Shown piece by piece: positions 1 through 8,560 of a stretch of DNA of 64,000 nt (its first letter is position 1; each line of letters begins with the position of its first letter). The notes beneath the pieces were generated by a model. That model ran no database searches and had not been told where the DNA came from. It worked only from the letters and a program-made list of their open reading frames with translations. A program made the translations under genes and the position numbers. The stretch is from Vibrio gallaecicus (GTDB taxonomy: Bacteria; Pseudomonadota; Gammaproteobacteria; Enterobacterales; Vibrionaceae), in contig NZ_AP025490.1 of assembly GCF_024347495.1 (NCBI RefSeq), forward strand, positions 1,860,001-1,924,000, in the 5' to 3' direction.

Positions 1-48
1 TATCAGATAATTTATCGTTAAAAAAGAGAATTACTCTCAATTAAAAAT

Positions 49-76
49 GAAAAGGCTCCTTAGTAGGAGCCTTTAA
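49..76 (-). terminator. Intrinsic terminator of fadE
   Basis: A perfect 10-bp inverted repeat (AAAGGCTCCT / AGGAGCCTTT, loop TAGT) lies about 75 bases past the fadE stop. Read on the minus strand it is followed by a T-rich stretch, as expected for a terminator of fadE. Confidence 0.8.
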
Positions 77-151
77 TGTATTTGTCATTTCAACGGCGAA
101 CATATGAGAGCTAAGTATTTACCTTTCTCTAGTTAAGCCGTTTATAAGTGC

Positions 152-2434
152 CTAAGCCACACTATTTAGCTTTGGTTTAAGCTCTTTTCTCGTCAGTGTT
201 TCACTAAAGTCATGACTAAAGTGATCCACTTGGATAGCGGTATATCTCAACTTATCAGCTGCAACTATTTGGTCAACTTCAGCCTGAGTTAACACATCGG
301 CTTCCAATGCTTGAGCAAGTTTATCAGCAAGTAGCCCTTTTCTCGCCACTTTACCTTCTTTTGCCGCTCGTACTAGCTTTCTTTCAAGTCCTTTCACGTT
401 ATACATTGCGTTAAAGGCATCTTCCATCAGACCTACGCTATCATCTTCTTCTTTACCAATGTAACAAAGGTGAGTTAGACGTTCACGGTGTGCTCCAGGA
501 GTCATCAAACTTTCCGCTAGAGCAACCGTAAGATCATCATTTGGTTGTTCAAACTTATTCCCTAATGGGAAGATAAGCGCTTTTAATGTACGACCAACCA
601 ACTTGCTTGGAAAGTTTCTGTACGCTTCTTGCAAAGATTTAGCTGCATGATAGAAACAGTGTTGAACCGCATAATGCACATAGTTTAAATCAGACTGCTG
701 ACGACCTTCATCTTCGTATTTTTTAAGCGCTGCCGAAGCCATGTATAGATAGCTAAGACCATCACCTAAACGAGCAGAGATAAGTTCTTTACGTTTCAGT
801 TCACCACCAAGGCTCAACATTGCGAAATCGGCACTCACAGCCAAAGCTCGGCTCAATCGAGTTAGATCTTGGTAATAGTGCTTAGTTGGTCCACTCATAT
901 CAGCTTTAATAAAGCGAGAGCCTGTTATTGCAGCACCAAATGCGCCAAATGTATTTTTCGTTGCATGACCAATATGTTTAAACAAAAGTTCATCAAACTC
1001 TTTCGCGCCTTGCTTCTCATCTGGATTAGCTGCCGCTTCCATTTCTTTTAAAACATATGGATGACAGCGAGTTGCACCCTGGCCGAAGATCATCAAGTTA
1101 CGAGTTAGGATATTCGCACCTTCTACTGTAATCGCAACAGGAATGCCAAGGTATGGCGCAACAAGGTAGTTCATCGGGCCGTCTTGAATTGCACGACCTG
1201 AGTGGATATCCATTGAATCATTAAGAATTGTTCGTGCCATTTCTGTCATATGATATTTAGCGATAGCCGTTACAATTCCTGGCTTCTCTTTCATATCTAA
1301 TGATGTAGTCGTTAAAGTTCGAGTGGCTTCCAATAAATACGTCAGACCACCAATTCGACCTAGGCTTTCGGCTACGCCTTCAAACTTACCAATCGACATG
1401 CCAAATTGTTTACGTACATACGCATAAGCACCTGTTGTACGTGCTGTTAAATGCCCCATAGCTGTACCTAATGCAGGTAATGAGATGCCACGTCCCGCAG
1501 AAAGACACTCAACCAACATGCGCCAGCCTTTACCCGCATAGTCTGCACCACCAATTAGCCACTCCATCGGAATGAACACATCATGACCTCGGGTTGGACC
1601 GTTCATGAATGCAAGACCCAGTGGGTCATGTCTTTCACCAATCACGACACCTTCGTGATCAGCTGGAATAAGTGCACAAGTAATACCGACATCTTCCTTA
1701 TCACCAAGTAGCTTTTCCGGATCATGAAGTTTAAATGCTAGACCCAATACTGTAGCGACAGGAGCCAAAGTAATGTATCGCTTGTTCCAATTCAGTTTGA
1801 TACCAAGTACTTCTTCACCTTCATGCATGCCCATACATACTGTTCCAACATCTGGAATACCACCAGCATCAGAACCAGCCTCAGGACCAGTTAAAGCAAA
1901 ACAAGGGATTTCTGTACCATCCGCTAGACGCGGCAACCAGTAATCTTTTTGTTCTTGTGTACCATAGTGAGAAAGTAATTCACCAGGACCCAGCGAGTTT
2001 GGCACCATTACACTCACCGCCGTACTTATACTGCGAGTCGCAATTTTAGTTACGATGGTTGAGTTAGCTAAAGAAGAAAAGTTTCGACCGCCAAACTCTT
2101 TAGAAATAATCAGTGAGAAAAAACGCTCTTTACGAAGAAATGACCAAACCTCTTCAGGAAGATCGCGATCTTCTTTTACGATCTTATGGTCATCTAGCAT
2201 AGCCAGAAGAGTTTCAAGTTCGTTATCGATGAACGATTGCTCTTCACTAGTTAGTTGTGGTTTAGGGTACTGATGAAGCTTTTTAAAATCAGGCTTACCT
2301 GAAAACAGCTCTCCATCCCACCATACGCTGCCAGCTTCCATTGCTTCTTTTTCAGTACTTGAAAGTGGTGGCAGTACTTTTTTGAAGAATTTAAAAGCTG
2401 GGTCACTTACATATTTTTGTCTTAGAGAGCTCAT
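152..2434 (-). CDS. fadE: Acyl-CoA dehydrogenase FadE
   Basis: Catalyses the first, FAD-dependent step of fatty acid beta-oxidation, turning acyl-CoA into trans-2-enoyl-CoA. The 760-residue product has the acyl-CoA dehydrogenase core from about residue 70 to 480, with the substrate/FAD-loop motif ALTGPEAGSDAGG near residue 181. A long C-terminal extension of the DUF1974 type is typical of FadE rather than of small acyl-CoA dehydrogenases. It is somewhat shorter than the E. coli enzyme (814 aa), mainly at the N-terminus. The start is supported by AAAAGGA about 9 bases upstream. It lies 80 bases downstream of psrA on the same strand with no obvious terminator between them, so the two may be partly co-transcribed. 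Control by the PsrA repressor is inferred from the neighbour. Confidence 0.95.
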   Translation of the reverse strand: MSSLRQKYVSDPAFKFFKKVLPPLSSTEKEAMEAGSVWWDGELFSGKPDFKKLHQYPKPQLTSEEQSFIDNELETLLAMLDDHKIVKEDRDLPEEVWSFLRKERFFSLIISKEFGGRNFSSLANSTIVTKIATRSISTAVSVMVPNSLGPGELLSHYGTQEQKDYWLPRLADGTEIPCFALTGPEAGSDAGGIPDVGTVCMGMHEGEEVLGIKLNWNKRYITLAPVATVLGLAFKLHDPEKLLGDKEDVGITCALIPADHEGVVIGERHDPLGLAFMNGPTRGHDVFIPMEWLIGGADYAGKGWRMLVECLSAGRGISLPALGTAMGHLTARTTGAYAYVRKQFGMSIGKFEGVAESLGRIGGLTYLLEATRTLTTTSLDMKEKPGIVTAIAKYHMTEMARTILNDSMDIHSGRAIQDGPMNYLVAPYLGIPVAITVEGANILTRNLMIFGQGATRCHPYVLKEMEAAANPDEKQGAKEFDELLFKHIGHATKNTFGAFGAAITGSRFIKADMSGPTKHYYQDLTRLSRALAVSADFAMLSLGGELKRKELISARLGDGLSYLYMASAALKKYEDEGRQQSDLNYVHYAVQHCFYHAAKSLQEAYRNFPSKLVGRTLKALIFPLGNKFEQPNDDLTVALAESLMTPGAHRERLTHLCYIGKEEDDSVGLMEDAFNAMYNVKGLERKLVRAAKEGKVARKGLLADKLAQALEADVLTQAEVDQIVAADKLRYTAIQVDHFSHDFSETLTRKELKPKLNSVA

Positions 2435-2514
2435 AGTTCAGATCCTTTTGTTCACTATTTTGGTGTGATTATTTTTATTTATTCTAATTATTCGGTTTTT
2501 TTTAATTACTAATT

Positions 2515-3144
2515 TTATTCACCTGCCGACATACCAGCCGACAAATATGGGATAAGTAGATCGACCACAGCTTTCGCGTCTACTTGCTTCCCGTGATCAT
2601 TCTCTGCAATTTCAGCCAAAGCTTGACTTGAAGCCATGGTGAAAACACAAGTACCTAACGTAAAGTGCAGCCTCCAAAATAAAAGCTCAGGTGTTAAATT
2701 TGGGTTTGCCTTTAACGTTGAATCCGTAAAAAGAGTGAGTACTTCACTGTAGCGAGTCGTAATGAACCAACGTAAATGACCTTGAACATCGGTATAACCA
2801 CGCCCTATTAGCAACATAAAGCGGCTTGTTCCATTTGGTCTTACGTCATTTAACGATCTTAAAGGCATGCGTAAAGACTCAAACACATCTTCCATTTTGT
2901 AAGTTTCATTCAAATTCAAAGTAATCAATGCGTCATGTAATGCAGGCATGAAAGCCTCTAAATACCGATCTAATACCGCACGGACCAGCGTTTTCTTGTC
3001 ACCAAAGTGATAATTTACTGACGCTAAATTTACGTTCGCTTTACTCGTGATTGTTCTTAGCGAAGTGTCGTTGAAACCATGTTCTGCGAACAAAGCCTCG
3101 GCGACATCTAAGATTTTTTCTTTAGTATTATTTCTTGGTGCCAT
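2515..3144 (-). CDS. psrA: TetR-family fatty-acid regulator PsrA
   Basis: A 209-residue TetR-family repressor. The N-terminal helix-turn-helix spans about residues 8-55 and contains TSLRTITSKANVNLASVNYHF, very like Pseudomonas and Shewanella PsrA, which sense long-chain fatty acids and control beta-oxidation genes. The frame is open further upstream to 3192, but that longer reading would start inside the promoter (-35/-10 at 3203-3175). I therefore start at the ATG at 3144, giving MAPRNNTKEK. It sits just upstream of fadE on the same strand, which fits a local regulator-target pair. An AAAC-N4-GTTT palindrome overlapping its own promoter suggests autoregulation. The name is by resemblance and context. 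Confidence 0.8.
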   Translation of the reverse strand: MAPRNNTKEKILDVAEALFAEHGFNDTSLRTITSKANVNLASVNYHFGDKKTLVRAVLDRYLEAFMPALHDALITLNLNETYKMEDVFESLRMPLRSLNDVRPNGTSRFMLLIGRGYTDVQGHLRWFITTRYSEVLTLFTDSTLKANPNLTPELLFWRLHFTLGTCVFTMASSQALAEIAENDHGKQVDAKAVVDLLIPYLSAGMSAGE

Positions 3145-3159
3145 TCTAATCACTCGTAT

Positions 3160-3203
3160 TAAACAACTGTTTGAAATATACGCACGAAACATTTAATTAA
3201 CAA
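3160..3203 (-). promoter_or_regulatory. psrA promoter with PsrA-type operator
   Basis: On the minus strand there is a -35 TTGTTA (3203-3198), a 17-base spacer and a -10 TATATT (3180-3175). Directly downstream is the palindrome CAAACAGTTGTTTA (3173-3160), matching the published PsrA consensus (G/C)AAAC-N2-4-GTTT(G/C). The operator would cover the transcription start, so binding should repress psrA. Confidence 0.65.
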
Positions 3204-3234
3204 GCAAGCAACATCACACTTTAAGAAATTGGTC

Positions 3235-3387
3235 GTACCAGTTGAAATAGAGAATTCTCAACCTTATGAATTAGAAGGTATTGTTGAAAAGTTTGAAAAA
3301 ATAATCTTTTTGATGGAACTGAATACTGATTGGAGGGTCATACTTACTATAGAAAACAGAGTATTTAGAAGTTTTACAGGTCGTTAA
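3235..3387 (+). pseudogene. Possible gene remnant or small ORF without ATG start
   Basis: A plus-strand frame stays open for about 50 codons up to the TAA at 3385-3387. It reads like real protein (VPVEIENSQPYELEGIVEKF and onwards, with WRVILTIENR near the end) rather than random sequence. The only in-frame ATG is at 3313; a TTG lies at 3229. It is followed by a strong plus-strand terminator at 3451, as if a gene once ended here. I do not recognise the family. It may be the 3' end of a decayed gene or a small gene with a TTG start. Confidence 0.3.
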
Positions 3388-3982
3388 ACTTGTTTCTATC
3401 TGTTTTTTGTTTAATGCTTTTTCCTTATTAACTCCTATATTTGTATCCGCCCAAACCGTTTTGGTTTGGGCTTTTTTTTGCGTCAAATGAATAGCAAGAA
3501 TTCCAGAAGATCTCACACCTACCGCTCATATGCACTCACCTCTTTAGTCGATGAAGTGCATTTTACAAATGTTTGAACCACACCCCTGAACTAGTCTCAT
3601 TTTTGAGACGCCAATGCAATATCAATTCCTGAAGAACACCTATTTAAAATCCATATTCTCATAATCATTCCTCTTCAATTTTTTCAATTAATGCGCTTAT
3701 GGTTAGAATAAAAACTTAGTTATTTCTATAAAAAACAGCAGGTAATAAGCTAATTTGTTCACTCCCTCTCCCAAAGTATTGGGCCAAAAAAGAAGTTCTC
3801 ACCTATTCGATTTATCTCTGCAGTGGTCTCCCCAATCAGTATTTAGACTCTTTAATTTCATTCTCACTTTTTGTTTAATGACCTACTCTTCTTACTAACT
3901 AACTAAACCATCATTAAGAATGGCATCACAAACAGCAGTGGAGCTAAGTACGCTTGTAAAATAAACGGAAAGGAGTACTGCT
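3388..3982. other. Intergenic region before the TolC/OmpA pair
   Basis: About 600 bases between the possible remnant and the TolC-like gene. Apart from the terminator at 3450-3481 I see only AT-rich sequence with no convincing open frame; it presumably holds the promoter of the TolC-OmpA operon. Confidence 0.5.
3450..3481 (+). terminator. Strong plus-strand intrinsic terminator
   Basis: The inverted repeat GCCCAAACC / GGTTTGGGC with loop GTTTT is followed by eight T residues on the plus strand. No intact plus-strand gene precedes it; it may end the remnant at 3235-3387 or an unannotated RNA. Confidence 0.8.
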
Positions 3983-5293
3983 ATGAGGTTATTTAACGTA
4001 TCTATCATTAGCTATGTCATTGCAGCTAGCACGACGGTCATGTCTCAAACACTTGAGCAATCTGTTGCAGCTACACTTTCCTCAAACCCTGAAATCAAAA
4101 GTATTTTCAATGAGTTCATGAGCCAAAAGAATCAACATGAGGCTTCCGGGGGGGCTTACAAGCCCAGTATCGACCTTGATGCTGGGATCGGGTACGAAGG
4201 AATTAACCCAACACCTGGTAATGGTTCAAATACCGAGCTGACTCGAAAAGAAGCCACAATATCTTTAACTCAATTACTTTGGGATGGTTCTTCTACTCTC
4301 TATGATATAGATCGAACTGCTGCCGAAGCTGAGTCTGTTCGGCTTCAATTAATTGCTGATGCAGAAGATAAAGCGTTAGAAGTGACTGAAGTATACTTAA
4401 ATGCTGTCAAAGCCAATGAAATTCTTGCTCTTTCAGAAAGCAATTTATCCGTACATAAGAAAATCTTTAAAGATATCAAACGTAAAGCTGAATCAGGTAT
4501 CGGTTCAATAGCAGATCTTTCACAAGTAGAGGCTAGGATAGCAAAAGCGCACGGTAACCTTCTTGCGGCGCAAAACAACCTGTTTGACACACACATTCAA
4601 TTTAAGCGCCTAGTAGGTCAGTCACCTCTAGGGCTTGTATATCCAAGAGCCGATATAACCAAAATCCCACTGACCGTTGACGACGCAGTGCTGTATGCAT
4701 TCAATAATCACCCGGTGATAAAAATATCTATCGCTGATGTAGATTCAGCTCACTTTCAATATAAACAATCCAAAGGCGTTAATTATCCCACCATCTCAAT
4801 TGAGGCTTCTCAAACTTGGCGAGAAGACGCCGCAGGAAATGAAGGCTCTAGCCAAGAAACATTAGCTATGCTTCGCCTGAAGTACAACCTTTACAACGGT
4901 GGTGCTGACAACGCTCGATCTGACAGCGCAGTTTACCAATTAAACAAGTCGAAAGATCTACGTGACCGTGCTTATAGACAAGTAGAAGAAGGGCTCAGAT
5001 TATCTTGGAATGCTTTAGATCTTACACTGCAACAGAAACAATTCTTATCTGATCACGTTGATTCCGCTTCAGAAACAGTCATTGCTTATGCAAAGCAATA
5101 TAGGATTGGTCAACGGACATTACTCGATTTATTAAATACTGAAAATGAGCTATTTGAAGCTCGGAAAGATTATTTAGATGCCCATTATTCTGAGCAATAC
5201 GCTAAGTATCGAGTCCTCAACGCAACTGGCTCTTTACTTAATGCCCTACTTGTCGAGATCCCTGAAGAATGGACTCAAGAAATGGAGTATTAA
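3983..5293 (+). CDS. TolC-family outer membrane efflux/secretion channel
   Basis: A 436-residue outer membrane channel of the TolC family (two OEP repeats). The N-terminal signal peptide (about residues 1-21) precedes long coiled-coil helices and conserved family features such as the QLLWDG turn near residue 97 and LKYNLYNGGADNARS near residue 300 in the second repeat. It resembles LapE/AggA-like channels that work with type I secretion of giant adhesins. A good ribosome site (AAAGGAG) lies 7 bases before the ATG. The following OmpA-like gene starts inside its stop codon, so the two are translationally coupled. The inner-membrane ABC and adaptor partners are not present in this window. Confidence 0.85.
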   Translation: MRLFNVSIISYVIAASTTVMSQTLEQSVAATLSSNPEIKSIFNEFMSQKNQHEASGGAYKPSIDLDAGIGYEGINPTPGNGSNTELTRKEATISLTQLLWDGSSTLYDIDRTAAEAESVRLQLIADAEDKALEVTEVYLNAVKANEILALSESNLSVHKKIFKDIKRKAESGIGSIADLSQVEARIAKAHGNLLAAQNNLFDTHIQFKRLVGQSPLGLVYPRADITKIPLTVDDAVLYAFNNHPVIKISIADVDSAHFQYKQSKGVNYPTISIEASQTWREDAAGNEGSSQETLAMLRLKYNLYNGGADNARSDSAVYQLNKSKDLRDRAYRQVEEGLRLSWNALDLTLQQKQFLSDHVDSASETVIAYAKQYRIGQRTLLDLLNTENELFEARKDYLDAHYSEQYAKYRVLNATGSLLNALLVEIPEEWTQEMEY

Positions 5294-5904
5294 TGATGAA
5301 AAAGCTATTTTTATTAATATCAATGTTCACTCTTTTCCTTAACCAAACTTTTGCTTACTCAGAACAACCTTATATAGCAACACCAGAATCCAAACAAACT
5401 TTTGATCTCCAAGACGAAGATTTGGATGGCGTAATAAACGCGAGAGATGCCTGCCCGAATACACCAAGATCATCCAAAGTTGACAACGATGGATGTGGGG
5501 AAATTTTAAAGTCAGAAGAAATTAGGCAATTGAATGTTTTATTTTCAAATAATTCGGCTGAAATTAATCCGATATTCGTAGAACAGATAAAAACAATGGC
5601 AAACTTTCTGAACACCTACCAAGCAGCATCAATTGAAATTCAAGGGTATGCAAGTAAGACGGGGTCTTCTCGACATAACTTAACACTATCGAAGGAGAGA
5701 GCTTTTAACGTCCAAGATCGCCTAGTTTATTATGGTATTAACCCTAAAAGAGTGCGAGTCGTTGGTTATGGTGATACTAAGCAGACCGATTCAGACAACA
5801 GTTCAATAACACAAGCATTAAACCGAAAAGTCACCGCTACAGTAATCGGTCTTAGTCAAGAAGTCGCTGAAGAGTGGACAATTTTTACAACATTAGAGAA
5901 ATAA
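5293..5904 (+). CDS. OmpA-family protein with TSP3-like calcium segment
   Basis: A 203-residue exported protein. Residues 1-20 form a signal peptide (start MMKKLFLLIS). Residues about 37-65 (DEDLDGVINARDACPNTP) match a thrombospondin type 3-like calcium-binding stretch found in many OmpA proteins. The rest is an OmpA C-terminal peptidoglycan-binding domain (NLTLSKERAFNVQDRL, VVGYGDTK). There is no beta-barrel. The ATG overlaps the last base of the upstream TAA; a second ATG three bases later is equally possible. TolC-like plus OmpA-like pairs often accompany type I-secreted adhesins in marine gammaproteobacteria, so a role in anchoring or secreting a large surface protein is an inference. Confidence 0.8.
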   Translation: MMKKLFLLISMFTLFLNQTFAYSEQPYIATPESKQTFDLQDEDLDGVINARDACPNTPRSSKVDNDGCGEILKSEEIRQLNVLFSNNSAEINPIFVEQIKTMANFLNTYQAASIEIQGYASKTGSSRHNLTLSKERAFNVQDRLVYYGINPKRVRVVGYGDTKQTDSDNSSITQALNRKVTATVIGLSQEVAEEWTIFTTLEK

Positions 5905-5912
5905 CTGGATAC

Positions 5913-5952
5913 AAAAAACCGTGACAAGAATAAATCTCATCACGGTTTTTAA
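5913..5952. terminator. Bidirectional terminator between OmpA-like gene and nhaA
   Basis: An 11-bp inverted repeat AAAAACCGTGA / TCACGGTTTTT gives A- and T-tracts on both sides, suited to ending both convergent genes. Confidence 0.8.
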
Positions 5953-5980
5953 ACATTGTAGTAATTAACTAAAGCTTAAT

Positions 5981-7153
5981 TTACGACGTTGTTTTTGCAG
6001 TTGATGCAGTACCAGTTTTCGGTAATGACACACTCAATAGCGCGTAACCAATTATTGCGGCTGTTGTAGAGCCCATTAAGATACCTAATCGTGCAAGCGT
6101 GTCGTACTCAACATTGGCAGAACCGAATGCAAGTGACGAGATGAAGATAGACATCGTAAAGCCGATACCACATAGCACTGAAACAGCGAAGATATGAATA
6201 AAATTCACCCCTTCAGGTAGTTTAGCCCAACCTAATTTCACTGCAGCCCAGCTAAATGTAAAGATTCCTAGAGGCTTACCAACAAGCAGACCTAACGCAA
6301 TACCAAGCGGTAACATACCCGTTAAACTTGCAATAGAGATACCTTCAAGTGAAATACCTGCATTAGCAAACGCAAATATTGGAAGTATCGCAAACGCAAC
6401 ATATGGATGCAGAGCATGTTCAAGATGTTTCAGAGGTGAACGTTCGCCTTTGTTCCCTTTCAATGGGATAGCAAAACCTATAACAACACCCGCTAGAGTT
6501 GCGTGAACTCCTGATTTTAATACGGCAAACCAAAGGATCGCACCAACAAATAAGAACACGCTCAACTTAGTCACATGCTTAGCATTAAGCATGAACAGCA
6601 CACCAGTTGCGATAAAGCCAACGGTAAGAGCTAGAGTTGATAAGTCACCTGAATAGAACAACGCAATAATGACAACAACACCTAGATCATCAATGATCGC
6701 TAGAGCAAGTAAGAATACTTTCAAGCTCACTGGAACACGGTTACCGAGTAACGCCATAATACCAAGTGCGAAGGCAATATCGGTTGCAGCTGGAATAGCC
6801 CAACCTTGAATTGCTGCTGGATCACCTAAGTTAAATAAAACGTAAATGAGAGCAGGCGCTAACATACCACCAACAGCTGCAATCGCAGGGAAAATTGCTG
6901 TTTCTTTTGATTTAAGTGCGCCTTCTAAAAGCTCACGTTTCACCTCAAGACCAATCAACAAAAAGAAGACTGCCATGAGGCCGTCATTAATCCAATGGGA
7001 AACTGACATACCAAACACGTATGTATGAAGAAATTCCTGATACATACCATTCATCGGAGAGTTTGCAACAAACATCGCAACTGCTGCTGCTATAACGAGT
7101 AAAATACCGCCTGCAGATTCCATTTTAAAGAAGTCACGAATGACATCGCTCAT
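5981..7153 (-). CDS. nhaA: Na+/H+ antiporter NhaA
   Basis: An inner-membrane sodium/proton antiporter that exports Na+ in exchange for H+ and supports pH and salt homeostasis. The 390-residue protein has about 12 hydrophobic segments. The transport-site acidic residues are recognisable: [11 protein letters not shown] (equivalent of E. coli Asp133) and [14 protein letters not shown] (equivalent of Asp163/Asp164). The frame is open 14 codons further upstream, but the ATG at 7153 has AAGGGCG at the right distance and gives the family N-terminus [19 protein letters not shown]. It appears to be a single-gene unit. Confidence 0.95.
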   Translation of the reverse strand: MSDVIRDFFKMESAGGILLVIAAAVAMFVANSPMNGMYQEFLHTYVFGMSVSHWINDGLMAVFFLLIGLEVKRELLEGALKSKETAIFPAIAAVGGMLAPALIYVLFNLGDPAAIQGWAIPAATDIAFALGIMALLGNRVPVSLKVFLLALAIIDDLGVVVIIALFYSGDLSTLALTVGFIATGVLFMLNAKHVTKLSVFLFVGAILWFAVLKSGVHATLAGVVIGFAIPLKGNKGERSPLKHLEHALHPYVAFAILPIFAFANAGISLEGISIASLTGMLPLGIALGLLVGKPLGIFTFSWAAVKLGWAKLPEGVNFIHIFAVSVLCGIGFTMSIFISSLAFGSANVEYDTLARLGILMGSTTAAIIGYALLSVSLPKTGTASTAKTTS

Positions 7154-7389
7154 GATTTCGCCCTTATATTTATTATTTAAATAAACGAATAACAAAGAAT
7201 AGCCTAGAGTTTATAGCTAACTCAAACCAAGAAATAATCATTTCTTCAGAGGTTTAACTTCGGTTTTTCCTACAAATACTAAACAATACAACGTTTTTAC
7301 CAATGCTTTGTTCAACTGATAAACTAAGTATAGAAGAGAAATGTAGCCGTGAGATCCAGAAGACTGTAAGTATCCGTTTCAAATAGATA

Positions 7390-7418
7390 CAAAAAAGGCC
7401 TTTAATTAAGGCCTTTAA
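7390..7418 (-). terminator. Terminator of the AttH/ABC operon
   Basis: A 9-bp inverted repeat (AAAGGCCTT / AAGGCCTTT) just after the stop of the lipocalin-like gene, followed on the minus strand by six T residues. Confidence 0.8.
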
Positions 7419-7421
7419 AAA

Positions 7422-8558
7422 TCAGTAACCAGTAAGTTGCATGAAACCCACCGCTTCATGGCTACCACTAGCCATTATCGGTCCTTCCCAATATGGAATA
7501 ACAAAAGGCAACCACATATCTCGCCGCTGTATTCGAGTCGTCAGGTTAATTTGATGCTCTGGTACATTGATTATCCACTGTAACGGTAAGCGTCGCCCAT
7601 TAAGAAGAGTAGTATTGTTCAACGGAGTAATCTCAATATCCGCTTCCGTTAACTGGAAGACTCTGCCGGAACGTGTCGCTAAGGTACCAAATACATAAGG
7701 TAGTTGTTGATTGTGGCGGTAACGATTGATACTTAAAGAAGATCCATCTTCTAGGTTAAAGACAAACCAATCCCAGCCTTGCTGCCCTTCTCCCAGCAAG
7801 CCACTGCCCCACTCCTTTTGCAACCAAGCCGTGCCAGATACAACTTTAGTTTCACCTTCTAATGTGAGTGAACCATTCAGCGATAAAAATGGCGCACTGA
7901 AGCTATAAGAAGCAACAGGCAACAAGTCATGCTTTTCTTGGTATCCGTTCTCTCCGTTCAGTACATAGGGACCTTTAGTTATGCTGTTTAGCTCTATTCC
8001 AAAAGTATCTGTGCTAATGCTCAAGCGACCAGGAAAAGGAGTTGTGCCTAATGAACGCCAATTCCAATTATCAATCCAAATTCTAAACGGCCGATTGTTC
8101 ATCCCCGCTTGCCCAATACCACCGCGAGCTAGCCTTTGCTCTTTCCACACTTGAGATTTAGATGTAATAACAACATTCGATATAAATAGCTGAGGACTTT
8201 GCCAACCGGTTGTTTCCCTTTCATCGGTTGCTATACGAAAGAAGCTCCATTGTATAGAAAACTTTTCTCCACTTTCATCTTCAACGTTAGCAAAGTAATG
8301 CCACCATTCGTGTTGAAAATCAGGATGAAATTGGAAGTCTTGCGGTAACGATATGTTGCGATCTGGCAGCACTGGTTCAAATACTTTTTTATTCTCACTC
8401 ATTAAGACTGCATTGACTTCATTAACGCCTCTTTCTCCAACTTGAGCATAATATGAGTAATAAGTGCCAACACTTAGAATTATGCCGAAGAAAGTAATAA
8501 CAAGTAGGTACGATAAAACACGAAGTTTTGGTCGTTGAGACTTAGATCGTTGAGACAT
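7422..8558 (-). CDS. AttH/CrtC-like lipocalin-fold protein (COG5621 type)
   Basis: A 378-residue protein with an N-terminal membrane anchor or signal (about residues 14-34) and a tandem lipocalin-like domain of the AttH/CrtC family. The hallmark HPDFQHEWWHYFANV lies near residue 78, and WLQKEWGSGLLGEGQQGWDW near residue 245. These proteins are annotated as predicted secreted hydrolases, but the fold is lipocalin-like and the substrate unknown. It is the last gene of an operon with an FtsX-like permease (2-base gap) and an ABC ATPase. Together they resemble the Agrobacterium att-type ABC locus. I infer handling of a hydrophobic or lipid-like molecule at the outer face of the inner membrane. 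Confidence 0.8.
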   Translation of the reverse strand: MSQRSKSQRPKLRVLSYLLVITFFGIILSVGTYYSYYAQVGERGVNEVNAVLMSENKKVFEPVLPDRNISLPQDFQFHPDFQHEWWHYFANVEDESGEKFSIQWSFFRIATDERETTGWQSPQLFISNVVITSKSQVWKEQRLARGGIGQAGMNNRPFRIWIDNWNWRSLGTTPFPGRLSISTDTFGIELNSITKGPYVLNGENGYQEKHDLLPVASYSFSAPFLSLNGSLTLEGETKVVSGTAWLQKEWGSGLLGEGQQGWDWFVFNLEDGSSLSINRYRHNQQLPYVFGTLATRSGRVFQLTEADIEITPLNNTTLLNGRRLPLQWIINVPEHQINLTTRIQRRDMWLPFVIPYWEGPIMASGSHEAVGFMQLTGY

Positions 8559-8560
8559 AA

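Noticed and set aside
3271..3516. 81-codon minus-strand open frame
   Set aside because: It overlaps the plus-strand terminator and translates it; composition is unlike protein and no ribosome site is present.
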